From NCBI RefSeq assembly GCF_001428005.1, contig NZ_LMSB01000023.1, positions 189,396-253,395 of the forward strand: a stretch of 64,000 bases of DNA, given 5' to 3'. The number at the start of each line of letters is the position of its first letter. Within the stretch, counting starts at the first letter, position 1. A model generated the notes under the pieces. The model saw only the letters and a list, made by a program, of their open reading frames with translations. It did no database searches and was not told the origin of the DNA. Source of the stretch: Arthrobacter sp. Soil736. Its GTDB lineage: Bacteria; Actinomycetota; Actinomycetes; Actinomycetales; Micrococcaceae. The position numbers and the translations under genes are program-made. Shown piece after piece: positions 45,277 through 54,240 of this stretch.

Positions 45277-46662
45277 ATGGCAGCAAAATCCGTCCTCGAC
45301 CAGGTCATCTCCCTCTCCAAGCGGAGGGGCTTCGTTTTCCAGGCCGGCGAGATCTACGGAGGCTCGCGCTCCGCCTGGGACTACGGCCCCCTCGGTGCCG
45401 AGCTGAAGGAAAACATCAAGCGCCAGTGGTGGCAGTCCGTGGTGCGCGGCCGCGAGGACGTGGTTGGGCTGGATTCCTCCGTGATCCTGCCGCGCCAGGT
45501 CTGGGAAGCGTCCGGCCACGTCGACGTCTTCTCCGACCCGCTGGTTGAGTGCCTCTCCTGCCACAAGCGCTACCGTGCCGACCACCTCGAAGAAGAATAC
45601 GAGGAAAAGAAGGGCCGTCCGGCCGAAAACGGCCTCAAGGACATCGCCTGCGCCAACTGCGGCACCCGCGGCGAATGGACCGAACCGCACGAGTTCTCCG
45701 GGCTCCTGAAGACGTTCCTCGGCCCGGTGGCCAGCGAAGAGGGCCTGCACTACCTCCGCCCCGAGACGGCACAGGGCATCTTCGTGAACTTCAACAATGT
45801 GCTCACCACGTCCCGCAAGAAGCCCCCGTTCGGCATCGGCCAGATCGGCAAGTCCTTCCGCAACGAGATCACGCCCGGAAACTTCATCTTCCGCACCCGC
45901 GAGTTCGAGCAGATGGAGATGGAATTCTTCGTCGAGCCGGGCACGGATGAGGAATGGCACCAGTACTGGATGAAGGAGCGCATGGACTGGTACACCGGCC
46001 TGGGCATCCGCGAGGAGAACCTGCGCTTCTTCGAGCACCCGCTGGACAAGCTCAGCCACTATTCCAAGGGCACCACGGACATCGAGTACCGCTTCGGCTT
46101 CCAGGGCTCGGAGTGGGGCGAGCTCGAAGGCATCGCCAACCGCACGGACTTCGACCTCACCACGCACGCGAAGGCATCGGGCACTGACCTGAGCTACTTC
46201 AACCAGGCCACCAACGAGCGCTACACGCCTTACGTGATCGAGCCCGCCGCAGGCCTGACCCGCTCGTTCATGGCCTTCCTGATCGATGCCTACACCGAGG
46301 ACGAGGCCCCCAACGCCAAGGGCGGCGTGGACGTCCGCACCGTGCTGAAGCTGGACCCGCGGCTCGCGCCGGTCAAGGCCGCCGTGCTTCCGCTCAGCCG
46401 CAACGAGGACCTCTCCCCGAAGGCCAAGGCCCTCGGCACCCAGCTCCGCAAGAACTGGAACATCGATTTCGACGACGCCGGCGCCATCGGCCGCCGTTAC
46501 CGCCGCCAGGACGAAATCGGCACCCCGTTCTGCATCACGGTGGACTTCGACACCCTCGACGACCAGGCCGTCACCATCCGCGAGCGGGACACCATGAGCC
46601 AGGAACGCGTCTCCCTGGACAAGGTGGAGGGCTACCTGGCCGCACGGCTGATCGGCGCCTAG
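45277..46662 (+). CDS. glyS: Glycyl-tRNA synthetase (alpha2 type)
   Basis: A 461-residue class II aminoacyl-tRNA synthetase charging tRNA-Gly. Class II motif 2 is [20 protein letters not shown] (about 193-212), and motif 3 is the [11 protein letters not shown] region near 330. A zinc-type insertion CLSCHKRY...CANCG (about 91-130) is visible, as in actinobacterial single-chain Gly[11 protein letters not shown] and [13 protein letters not shown] are typical of the family. It starts at ATG 45277 with GGAG a few bases upstream, and the next gene begins 2 bp after its stop, so the two are cotranscribed. Confidence 0.97.
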   Translation: MAAKSVLDQVISLSKRRGFVFQAGEIYGGSRSAWDYGPLGAELKENIKRQWWQSVVRGREDVVGLDSSVILPRQVWEASGHVDVFSDPLVECLSCHKRYRADHLEEEYEEKKGRPAENGLKDIACANCGTRGEWTEPHEFSGLLKTFLGPVASEEGLHYLRPETAQGIFVNFNNVLTTSRKKPPFGIGQIGKSFRNEITPGNFIFRTREFEQMEMEFFVEPGTDEEWHQYWMKERMDWYTGLGIREENLRFFEHPLDKLSHYSKGTTDIEYRFGFQGSEWGELEGIANRTDFDLTTHAKASGTDLSYFNQATNERYTPYVIEPAAGLTRSFMAFLIDAYTEDEAPNAKGGVDVRTVLKLDPRLAPVKAAVLPLSRNEDLSPKAKALGTQLRKNWNIDFDDAGAIGRRYRRQDEIGTPFCITVDFDTLDDQAVTIRERDTMSQERVSLDKVEGYLAARLIGA

Positions 46663-46664
46663 CC

Positions 46665-47633
46665 GTGGCGATCCAGTACCGTGAATGGCGCGAAGGCGAC
46701 GACCTCGCGCTGCTGGAGATCTGGGGAGACCCGGAAACCGTCCAGGCCGGGCAGTTCCGCGGAACGCTGGCGCCGTCCGGTAGCTCTCCCTGGCGGCGCT
46801 GCGTCGTGGCCGAGGACGTTGTTGACGGCGTCGCCGTCCCGGTGGCCGCGGGAGTGGTCCACGAGGCATCCCTGCACCCGGAACGCCTCTGGGCCTACAT
46901 CGAGGTGGCACGGGACCACCGCCGCTCCGGCGTCGGTTCCACCCTGCTTGCCATGCTCCGGCGCGAGGCCGAAGGGTCGCTGTCGGGCGTTTCCAGGCTG
47001 CGCTGCAAGGTGGAGCCGGGCACTCCCGGTGCGGCGTTCGCTGAGGCGGCCGGACTGGCCCCCATCCAGCGCTCGCAGCTCGTGGTGGTGGAGCCGGCAG
47101 CCCTGAAGCTCCCGGTCTTCGGGGACGGTTCCGAGGAAGCGGCGTCGGAGCGCATCGAGGATCTGGCCACCGGTTCGGTGGAGCTCTCCGACGTGGTGGG
47201 CAGGTACTACACGTCCGTGCACGGCTGGGACAGCCCGGGCGAGCTGAGCGTCGCCACGGTGCAGCGGCTGTTCCTGGACGACCTCAGCGGCGCCCACGGC
47301 GCGATCGTGCTGCGGGCCCCGAAGGCCAGCGCTTTCGGCCAGGGCGTGCCGGCGTCGAAGAAGGGCCGGCTGCAGGCATTCGCGGTCAGCTATGCGCAGG
47401 GCAGTTCGGACCATCCCTCGGATGTGTTCCTCGGCCATGAGCCGGAGCTGGACGCGGATGAGGCACAGGCCGCCGTCCGCGATCTCCTGGCCCTCATCGC
47501 GTACCAGTACCCGGTCCTGATGGAACTGGACGACTCCATGACAGCGGTGCGCGCCGTCGTCGAACCCCTGATGGAATCCGGCAAGGCCCGGCGCCAGGGA
47601 TCCGAGACGTTCGTCGTTGCCGACCCGGCCTAG
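46665..47633 (+). CDS. Double-domain GNAT-type acetyltransferase
   Basis: A 322-residue protein with an N-terminal GNAT domain. YIEVARDHRRSGVGSTLLAM (about 66-85) carries the acetyl-CoA-binding R/Q-x-x-G-x-G/A motif. A second, more diverged GNAT-like half runs from about 170, where DVFLGHEPELDADEAQAAV occupies the equivalent region. The start is GTG, 2 bp after the glyS stop. The substrate is unknown; a protein or aminoglycoside target cannot be told from sequence. A bidirectional hairpin follows. Confidence 0.82.
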   Translation: MAIQYREWREGDDLALLEIWGDPETVQAGQFRGTLAPSGSSPWRRCVVAEDVVDGVAVPVAAGVVHEASLHPERLWAYIEVARDHRRSGVGSTLLAMLRREAEGSLSGVSRLRCKVEPGTPGAAFAEAAGLAPIQRSQLVVVEPAALKLPVFGDGSEEAASERIEDLATGSVELSDVVGRYYTSVHGWDSPGELSVATVQRLFLDDLSGAHGAIVLRAPKASAFGQGVPASKKGRLQAFAVSYAQGSSDHPSDVFLGHEPELDADEAQAAVRDLLALIAYQYPVLMELDDSMTAVRAVVEPLMESGKARRQGSETFVVADPA

Positions 47634-47644
47634 CGATTAACCCG

Positions 47645-47693
47645 GCTGGCCCGCAGCAGTTCCCGTTTCCAACGGCGACTACTGCGGGCCAGC
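47645..47693. terminator. Bidirectional terminator between GNAT and AtoE-type genes
   Basis: GCTGGCCCGCAG (47645-47656) and CTGCGGGCCAGC (47682-47693) pair over 12 bp, with a 25-base loop containing little structure. On the plus strand TTGGTTTAAA follows. The genes on both sides converge here. Confidence 0.7.
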
Positions 47694-47708
47694 TTGGTTT
47701 AAAGGCAG

Positions 47709-49031
47709 CTACTTGCCGCTGGGGATTACCGGGGGAACGAAGTCGAACGTCATCCCCAGCAGCCACACGAGCAGGAGCACCACCGGCAGATGGAACACGA
47801 ACTGCAGGAACGTGAAGCCCACCAGGTCCCGGGCCCGCAGTTTCAGCACCGCGAGCAGCGGCAGCATGAGGAACGGATTAACCAGGTTGGGCAGGGCCTC
47901 GGCGATGTTGTAGATCTGGACGGTCCAGCCCAGGTTCATGTTCACATCCGTGGCCGCCTGCATCACGTACGGCGCCTCCACCAGCCATTTCCCGCCGCCC
48001 GAGGGAACAAACAGCCCCAGCACGGCCGTGTACAGGGCAATCACGACGGCGAACGCACCGCCGCCGCCGATGTCCGAGAAGAATTCGGCCAGGTGTGCCG
48101 AGAGGGACATGCCGCCGTGGCCGGTGGCCTTCGTGAGGATGGCGGCCATGGCCGCGTAGAGCGGAAACTGCACGAGGATGCCGGCAGTCGCCGGCACGGC
48201 CTTGGTCACGGCCTGCAGGAAGTTCCGCGGTGTCCGGTGCAGCACCAGGCCCAGGATGAGGAACACCAGCAGGTAGCCGTTGAGGCTGCTGACCACGGTC
48301 AGGAACGGCTTGGTCAGGAACTGCGACACCAGCCAGCCCAAGGTCAGGATCCCGGCGAGGACCGGCAGGATCATGCTGTATTCCAGCCATTCGCCGGGGC
48401 GGGACCGCGGCGCCGGTTCGCTGGGTTCGTCGTCGAGGTCCACACCGAGGTCCCCGGCCGTGCGTACGGCGGCACCGCGCGGTGCGGAGAAATGGGCGAT
48501 GACAGTGGTGAGCGCCATGAGGATGGCCAGGGTGAGCAGCGACTGCCAGGTGAAGATGGTGGTCCCGAAATCCAGGATCCCGGTGATTTTCAGGAGGGCC
48601 GGCGGCAGCGGGGCAGCCGTGGCCTGCAACTGCGCGGCCGAGGATGACAGCCCCAGTGCCCACACTGCGCCGAGACCCATGAAGGCGGCCGCCCCGAGCG
48701 CGCGGTAGTCCACTGACAGGTCCTTGCGGCGCGCGATGGCACGCGCCAGCAGGCCGCCGAAAATGAGGCTGAGGCCCCAGTTCAGGAAGGACACGGACAT
48801 GGAGAGCATCGCCACGAAGCTCACGGCAGTCCGTGCCGTCGACGGGACCAGCGCCAGCCGGTTGATGAGCCTTGCCACCGGCGGGGACGTTGCCACCACG
48901 TAGCCGGTGAGCACCACCATGGCCATCTGCAGGGTGAAGGCGGTGAGGTCCCAGAAGCCGTTGCCGAACGAATCGGCGATGGACTGGGGTGAGGCGCCGA
49001 TGGCGAGGGCGGCCACGGCAATGAGGACCAC
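47709..49031 (-). CDS. AtoE-type short-chain fatty acid transporter, 5' end disrupted
   Basis: The open frame from GTG 49031 gives 440 residues with about ten to twelve hydrophobic segments: NGFWDLTAFTLQMAMVVLTG, FLNWGLSLIFGGLLARAIAR and FVPSGGGKWLVEAPYV are AtoE family features. Similarity continues upstream of 49031 in the same frame (residues EKWFPDAYIFAL just before it, to about 49080). No ATG, GTG or TTG exists there before a stop at 49145, so the normal start region is missing. The reading frame ahead belongs to a broken DUF1295 gene. The product would lack its first membrane helix, and it is probably inactive or poorly made. Confidence 0.75.
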   Translation of the reverse strand: MVLIAVAALAIGASPQSIADSFGNGFWDLTAFTLQMAMVVLTGYVVATSPPVARLINRLALVPSTARTAVSFVAMLSMSVSFLNWGLSLIFGGLLARAIARRKDLSVDYRALGAAAFMGLGAVWALGLSSSAAQLQATAAPLPPALLKITGILDFGTTIFTWQSLLTLAILMALTTVIAHFSAPRGAAVRTAGDLGVDLDDEPSEPAPRSRPGEWLEYSMILPVLAGILTLGWLVSQFLTKPFLTVVSSLNGYLLVFLILGLVLHRTPRNFLQAVTKAVPATAGILVQFPLYAAMAAILTKATGHGGMSLSAHLAEFFSDIGGGGAFAVVIALYTAVLGLFVPSGGGKWLVEAPYVMQAATDVNMNLGWTVQIYNIAEALPNLVNPFLMLPLLAVLKLRARDLVGFTFLQFVFHLPVVLLLVWLLGMTFDFVPPVIPSGK

Positions 49032-49082
49032 CCCGGCCAGCGCGAAAATGTAGGCGTCCGGGAACCACTTTTCCGTCCACGC

Positions 49083-49335
49083 CGCGTGCCGAGCCGGATC
49101 CCCCAGATCCCCGTCAGGACCAGCAGCAGCAGCCGCCTCGCGTCATCTCCGGCGGCGGCCGACATCACGAAGGAGACCACGGCGACGGCAACGAATCCGG
49201 GCCCCCACGCCACGTCCATGACGAGTGCCGGCCCTGGGCCACGGCCGCCGCAAACGTCACGCCCAGCACCACGAGAACCGCGAGCGCCGTCCACGGCAGG
49301 CTGGCCAGGAACGCGTCCAGGGGGAACAGGCTCAC
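49083..49335 (-). pseudogene. Truncated, frameshifted DUF1295 (steroid 5-alpha-reductase-like) remnant
   Basis: GTG 49335 overlaps the stop of the hydrolase gene (GTGA). The frame reads FPLDAFLASLPWTALAVL, then AAAVAQGR, and should continue as ALVMDVAWGPGFVAVAVVSF, followed by LLLVLTGIWGIRLGT. That continuation is in a different frame, so one base is missing near 49226-49232. The similarity then stops at about 49083, where AtoE-like sequence begins in a third frame. A normal DUF1295 protein is about 260 residues, and here about 80 remain. It seems to have lost its 3' two-thirds in the deletion that also removed the AtoE start. Confidence 0.75.
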
Positions 49336-50150
49336 AGCACCACCGGGAGGGTTCCGGCGGAGGACGGCACCAAACGGTCCAGCGCAGCGGCCGGGGCGGA
49401 CGGCTTGGCCCCGGCCGTGCCGGTCCTGTCGCTGAAGGCCTTCATCAGGAAACCCGTGGCCAGCGTGTGCCAGAGCCGCACGCGCCGGAACATGAAGTGG
49501 CCGGCACCCCGGAGCGAGACGTACTGCACCACATCGGCCTCCTGCGCAGCGCGGCGCGAGAACCGCAGCGATGCCGCCGGGCTCGTCCAGCGGTCCTGGT
49601 CGCCGTGCACGATCAGGAGCTTCCGCCCGACCAGCGGGGTGGGCGGCGTTGCGTCATCGAGCCACGGAGCCAGTGCCACCACGGCGTCCACCTGGGGATC
49701 GTCCGCCGCGCAGATGGCGGTGAGGCCGCCCATGGAGTGCCCCAGCAGGTATACGGGGAGTCCGGGATGCTCTTCGCGGATCTTCGCCAGCGCCCAGCGG
49801 GCGTCCTTCAAGGGAGACATCTCGTCGCCGTTCCAGCCGCGCACGCGGTTCCGCAGGATCCACACCGCCAGGCCCCGGTTCTTCCCCGCCCGATGCAGGT
49901 GCCGGGCAAAGGGCACCATCCGGGCCGGGCTCAAATGGCGGGCCTCGACCGGTTCGAAACTGTGCGAGCGGCCGCCGTGGAGGACCAGCGCCACGCCCTG
50001 CGTGGTTCCGGCCGGGCGCAGGACGGTCAGGACCGCTTCCGACGGCGACGCCTCCGACGGCGTTCGCTCCGGCAGCGCTGCGTGTACCGTTTCGTGCCGG
50101 TCAGTTCTGCGCTGGCTCACTCCTGAGTCCTCCGACTTCCTGTGGTCCAT
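49332..50150 (-). CDS. Alpha/beta hydrolase
   Basis: A 272-residue alpha/beta hydrolase (esterase/acylglycerol-lipase-like). The oxyanion motif is GVALVLHGGRSHSFEPV (about 52-68), the nucleophile is in VYLLGHSMGGLTAI (Ser about 138), and the Asp/His pair is in LIVHGDQDRWTSP and RGAGHFMFRR. The first about 30 residues are polar with no signal peptide. It is divergent from the YibE/F gene and overlaps the start of the truncated DUF1295 gene by 4 bp. Confidence 0.85.
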   Translation of the reverse strand: MDHRKSEDSGVSQRRTDRHETVHAALPERTPSEASPSEAVLTVLRPAGTTQGVALVLHGGRSHSFEPVEARHLSPARMVPFARHLHRAGKNRGLAVWILRNRVRGWNGDEMSPLKDARWALAKIREEHPGLPVYLLGHSMGGLTAICAADDPQVDAVVALAPWLDDATPPTPLVGRKLLIVHGDQDRWTSPAASLRFSRRAAQEADVVQYVSLRGAGHFMFRRVRLWHTLATGFLMKAFSDRTGTAGAKPSAPAAALDRLVPSSAGTLPVVL

Positions 50151-50203
50151 TTATCAACACTATGGTGCCCGCCGTAGAGTTCAAGCATGAGGTCTAACTG
50201 CTG
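50151..50203. promoter_or_regulatory. Short divergent promoter, hydrolase / YibE/F gene
   Basis: This 53-bp gap is AT-richer than the flanks and must hold parts of both promoters. Its exact boxes cannot be read with confidence, and the YibE/F gene has only a weak GAGG ribosome site (50190-50193). Confidence 0.35.
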
Positions 50204-51619
50204 ATGGGTTCCGGTCACTCCCACGGTCACACAGGTCATTTGGAGCCAACGGCCCAGTCGATTGCCGCCCGCCGGAAGGCAAACAGGATTCTTGCCGCGG
50301 TGCTGATTCCGCTGACCCTGCTGACGCTGGCGGCCATGGCGGCGCTTTGGCCGTCCGGCAACCGCGAGGGCCTGACCCTGGCCAACCCGTACGCCGCAGC
50401 CCCGGGTGTCACCTTTGATACCGGCCGGATCCAGCGAGTCGTCACGGAGAGCTGCAGCCCGGCGACGGCGCAGGATCCGCAACAAGGTTCCCAGGACGGC
50501 GCCCAGAACGGCGGCGGCTCACAGTGCACGTTCGCCTTCACGGAGCCGGACAAGGGCGGCAACCCGGTCAAGGTGGTGATCAACCCGGACATCGCCAAAT
50601 CCCACGGCGTGCGCGTCGGTGACAACATCCGCTACCTCAACCTCTCCAACGCCCAGGGCGCGGCCGCCGCCCAGGGATCGCCGTCGTATATCTTCGTGGA
50701 CTTTGTCCGGACCATGCCCATCATCCTGCTGGCTGTCCTCTACGCCCTGGTGGTGGTGGCGGTGGCGCGCTGGCGCGGGCTCCGCGCCCTGATCGGCCTC
50801 GTCGGCGCGTACTTCGTGCTGGTGAGCTTCATGCTGCCCGGGCTCGTCGAGGGAAAGCCGCCGCTGCTGCTGGCGCTCGTGGGATCCACGGTGATCATGA
50901 TCGGGGTGCTGTACTTCGCGCACGGATTCTCGGCGCGGACGTCAACCGCCCTGTTGGGAACCATATTCGGACTGGGCATCACGGCGCTGCTGGCCGCCTG
51001 GGCAACGGATGCGGCGAACCTCGCCGGAGTGGGAAACCACGATGCAGCCACCCTGACCAATATCTCGGGCAGCATCTCCATCTCCGGCATCATCCTGTGC
51101 GGGCTCATCATTTCCGGGCTCGGCGTGCTGAACGACGTCACCATCACGCAGTCATCGGCGGTATGGGAACTGTACGAACTGGCGCCGGCCACCAGCGCCC
51201 GCAAGCTGTTCACGTCCGCGATGAGGATCGGCCGGGACCACATCGCCTCCACCGTGTACACCATTGCGTTCGCGTACGCCGGCGCGGCCCTGCCCGTCCT
51301 CATCATCGTGATGCTCTACGACCGTCCGCTCGGCGAGGCGCTCACCAGCGCCGAACTGTCCGAAGAGGTCATCCGCACGCTGGTGGGGTCGATCGGCCTG
51401 GTGCTGGCCATTCCCGTCACCACGCTCATCGCCGTGCTCGTGGTCAAGGCCACCGGCATCCGCACCGGCGGCCAGACTGCCGTGACGCCCGACGACGTCG
51501 ACGACACCGGAGCGCTCGCGGCAGCGGCGGCAGTGGCCGGCGAAACCCCGACGGCGGACGGAGCCTTGGAGCCGCCGGCCGAGACCCGGCGGGGCAGGCG
51601 GGCCGCCCAGCGCGGCTGA
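50204..51619 (+). CDS. YibE/F-family membrane protein
   Basis: A 471-residue YibE/F-like protein with about seven transmembrane segments. The N-terminus has a His-rich GHSHGHTGH stretch (possible metal site), then a first helix and an extracytoplasmic domain of about 140 residues. The YibE/F core is seen in KPPLLLALVGSTVIMIGVLYFAHG, GILNDVTITQSSAVWELYEL-like DVTITQSSAVWEL, and RDHIASTVYTIAFAYAGAALP. The C-terminal tail is Ala/Glu/Arg-rich. Function of the family is not established. Confidence 0.87.
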   Translation: MGSGHSHGHTGHLEPTAQSIAARRKANRILAAVLIPLTLLTLAAMAALWPSGNREGLTLANPYAAAPGVTFDTGRIQRVVTESCSPATAQDPQQGSQDGAQNGGGSQCTFAFTEPDKGGNPVKVVINPDIAKSHGVRVGDNIRYLNLSNAQGAAAAQGSPSYIFVDFVRTMPIILLAVLYALVVVAVARWRGLRALIGLVGAYFVLVSFMLPGLVEGKPPLLLALVGSTVIMIGVLYFAHGFSARTSTALLGTIFGLGITALLAAWATDAANLAGVGNHDAATLTNISGSISISGIILCGLIISGLGVLNDVTITQSSAVWELYELAPATSARKLFTSAMRIGRDHIASTVYTIAFAYAGAALPVLIIVMLYDRPLGEALTSAELSEEVIRTLVGSIGLVLAIPVTTLIAVLVVKATGIRTGGQTAVTPDDVDDTGALAAAAAVAGETPTADGALEPPAETRRGRRAAQRG

Positions 51620-51673
51620 ACGCCGTCGTCGGCGCTTTCTGCTCGATTTGCCCGGCTTTGAGACAATGGACGG

Positions 51674-52855
51674 GTGACTGTTGTAGCAACGCCTCCCGCC
51701 CCCAAGCTGGAACTTCCGCCGCTGAAACTCGGCCCCATCACCGTGGACACCCCGGTGGTGCTGGCACCCATGGCCGGAATCACCAACACCGCCTTCCGCA
51801 GGCTCTGCCGTGAATACGGCGGCGGCATGTACGTGGCGGAGATGGTCACCTCCCGCGCACTGGTGGAACGCACGCCGGAGTCGCTGCGCATCATTTCCCA
51901 CGACGACGACGAGAAAGTCCGCTCCGTCCAGCTCTACGGCGTGGACCCCGTCACGGTGGGACAGGCCGTGCGCATGCTTGTTGACGAGGACCGTGCGGAC
52001 CACATCGACCTCAACTTCGGCTGCCCCGTGCCCAAGGTCACCCGGCGCGGCGGCGGCTCGGCCCTGCCCTGGAAGATCGACCTCTTCACCGCCATCGTGC
52101 AGACCGCGGTCAAGGAAGCGTCCAAGGGCGGCATCCCGCTGACCATCAAGATGCGCAAGGGCATCGACGACGACCACCTGACGTACCTCGACGCCGGCCG
52201 CATCGCCCGCGATGCCGGGGTTGCCGCAGTCGCGCTCCACGGCCGCACGGCCGCGCAGTTCTACTCCGGCCAGGCCGACTGGTCAGCGATCGCCCGCCTG
52301 CGTGAGGCGCTCCCCGACATCCCCGTCCTGGGCAACGGCGACATCTGGTCCGCGGAGGACGCCGTGCGCATGGTCCGCGAAACGGGCGTCGACGGCGTAG
52401 TGGTGGGCCGCGGCTGCCAGGGCCGCCCCTGGCTGTTCGGTGACCTGCAGGCCGCGTTCGAAGGAAGCGACGAGCGGCACCGCCCGGGACTGCGCCAAGT
52501 GGCCGAAGGCGTCTACCGCCACGCCGAGCTCATGGTCGAGACCTTCGGCAACGACGAATACAAGGCCCTGCGCGAAATCCGCAAGCACATGGCCTGGTAC
52601 TTCAAGGGCTACGTGGTGGGCGGTGAGCTGCGCGCGAAGCTGGCCACCGTGCCCACCCTTGAGGTGCTGCGCGAACTGCTGGACCAGCTGGACATGGACG
52701 TGCCGTACCCGGGCGCCGATTCGGAGGGTCCGCGCGGCCGTGCCGGTTCGCCCAAGAGGCCGGCGCTGCCCAAGGACTGGCTGCTGAGCCGGCAGATGGA
52801 CGCGGAGCAGACCCGCGACATCTCCGCCGCGGAACTGGACGTGTCTGGTGGGTGA
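51674..52855 (+). CDS. dusB: tRNA-dihydrouridine synthase
   Basis: A 393-residue FMN enzyme that reduces specific uridines in tRNA to dihydrouridine using NADPH. Family features are VVLAPMAGITNTAFRRLCRE (about 25-44), LNFGCPVPKVTRRGGGSALPW (catalytic Cys about 119, split here), and NGDIWSAEDAVRM. The start is GTG at 51674. Its stop codon lies 8 bp inside the next gene's start region, so dgt is translationally coupled. The gene order dusB-dgt-dnaG is shared by many actinobacteria. Confidence 0.94.
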   Translation: MTVVATPPAPKLELPPLKLGPITVDTPVVLAPMAGITNTAFRRLCREYGGGMYVAEMVTSRALVERTPESLRIISHDDDEKVRSVQLYGVDPVTVGQAVRMLVDEDRADHIDLNFGCPVPKVTRRGGGSALPWKIDLFTAIVQTAVKEASKGGIPLTIKMRKGIDDDHLTYLDAGRIARDAGVAAVALHGRTAAQFYSGQADWSAIARLREALPDIPVLGNGDIWSAEDAVRMVRETGVDGVVVGRGCQGRPWLFGDLQAAFEGSDERHRPGLRQVAEGVYRHAELMVETFGNDEYKALREIRKHMAWYFKGYVVGGELRAKLATVPTLEVLRELLDQLDMDVPYPGADSEGPRGRAGSPKRPALPKDWLLSRQMDAEQTRDISAAELDVSGG

Positions 52856-54167
52856 AAGCCAGCTCGCCGAGAGCCAGTTAGTCCCCGCCCGCGGGCCGTC
52901 CCAGTCCCTGCCGGGCTACGGGCCGCACGACTCTGCCCGCTGGGTGGAGGAACCGCCCAAAAGCACCTACCGGTCCGATTTTGAGCGTGACCGGGCCCGC
53001 GTGCTGCACTCTTCGGCCCTGCGCCGGCTCGGTGCCAAGACCCAGGTGGTGGCGCCGGACACGGACGACTTTGTCCGCACCCGGCTGACGCACAGCCTTG
53101 AAGTGGCGCAGGTGGGCCGTGAGCTCGGACGTGCCCTGGGCTGCGACCCCGATGTGGTGGACACCGCCTGCCTCAGCCACGACCTCGGACACCCGCCGTT
53201 CGGCCATAACGGCGAGTCGGCGCTGAACGAGATGGCGCACGCAATCGGCGGCTTCGAAGGCAACGCGCAGACGCTCAGGCTGCTCACCCGGCTCGAGCCG
53301 AAGGTCCTGGACACGGAGGGCCGGCCTGCCGGCCTGAACCTTACGCGGGCGAGCCTCGACGCGGCGGCAAAGTACCCCTGGTCCGCCCTGGACGCCCCGG
53401 TGATCCATGGCCAGCGCACCAGCAAGTTCGGGGCCTACGAGGACGATCTGCCCATCTTCAACTGGATCCGGGCGGGGGCGCCGGAGCGGCGCTCGTGCCT
53501 CGAAGCCCAGGTCATGGACCTCGCGGACGATATTTCCTACTCTGTCCACGACGTCGAGGACGCCATTGTCGCCGGCCATTTCCAGCTGCGCTGGATGGAC
53601 AACCCGGACCACCGGGCCCGTGTGGTGGGCTACGCCAAGCAGTGGTACCTGCCCCACAACGATCCCGCGGCCATCGACGCCGCCCTGGCCCGGCTGGAGG
53701 CCACGGACGTCTGGGTGCGCGAGGCCGACGGCAGCCGCAAGTCCATGGCGGCCCTGAAGGACATGACCAGCCAGCTGATCGGCCGGTTCTGCCAGAGCGC
53801 GCTGGAGACCACGCGGGCCGTCTACGGCCCGGAAAACCTGACACGCTACAGGGCCGAACTCATGGTCCCGGACGAGACCGTCATGGAAATCGCCGTGATG
53901 AAGGGCCTGGCCACCACGTTCGTGATGACCACGGACCACCGCCAGCCCATCTACGAACGGCAGCGTGAGGTCCTGCACGCGCTCGTGACGTCCCTGAACG
54001 CCTCCGGGGACCGCCACCTGGAACCGATGTTCGCTGCCGACTGGAGGGACGCTGCCGACGACGGCGCCCGGCTCCGCGTGGTCATCGACCAGGTGGCGTC
54101 GCTGACGGACGGCTCCGCGCTGGCCATGTACGAACGGCTGGTCGGCAGCCTGCCGTCCCTGTGGTGA
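52848..54167 (+). CDS. dgt: dGTP triphosphohydrolase-family HD protein
   Basis: A 439-residue HD-domain enzyme expected to hydrolyse dGTP (or other dNTPs) to nucleoside and triphosphate. Metal ligands are visible in RLTHSLEVAQVGRELG (His about 82), and the HD pair is in ACLSHDLGHPPFGHNGE (about 110-111), with a later Asp in LADDISYSVHDVEDA. The start GTG 52848 overlaps the dusB stop. It forms an operon with dusB and dnaG. Confidence 0.93.
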   Translation: MGESQLAESQLVPARGPSQSLPGYGPHDSARWVEEPPKSTYRSDFERDRARVLHSSALRRLGAKTQVVAPDTDDFVRTRLTHSLEVAQVGRELGRALGCDPDVVDTACLSHDLGHPPFGHNGESALNEMAHAIGGFEGNAQTLRLLTRLEPKVLDTEGRPAGLNLTRASLDAAAKYPWSALDAPVIHGQRTSKFGAYEDDLPIFNWIRAGAPERRSCLEAQVMDLADDISYSVHDVEDAIVAGHFQLRWMDNPDHRARVVGYAKQWYLPHNDPAAIDAALARLEATDVWVREADGSRKSMAALKDMTSQLIGRFCQSALETTRAVYGPENLTRYRAELMVPDETVMEIAVMKGLATTFVMTTDHRQPIYERQREVLHALVTSLNASGDRHLEPMFAADWRDAADDGARLRVVIDQVASLTDGSALAMYERLVGSLPSLW

Positions 54168-54240
54168 CTTTGCACGCAACTGCCCACATACGGCCGGAAG
54201 CGCTTCGGCTGGCTCTGAACCCCGGGACTAGGATGGCTCT

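Noticed and set aside
44398..46911. An 837-residue minus-strand frame opposite glyS and neighbours
   Set aside because: It runs through three plus-strand genes and their gaps, and translation shows low-complexity shadow composition.
49031..49145. A hidden start for the AtoE gene in the upstream frame
   Set aside because: Codons from 49031 up to the stop at 49145 include no ATG, GTG or TTG, so the N-terminus cannot be rescued in that frame by a usual start.
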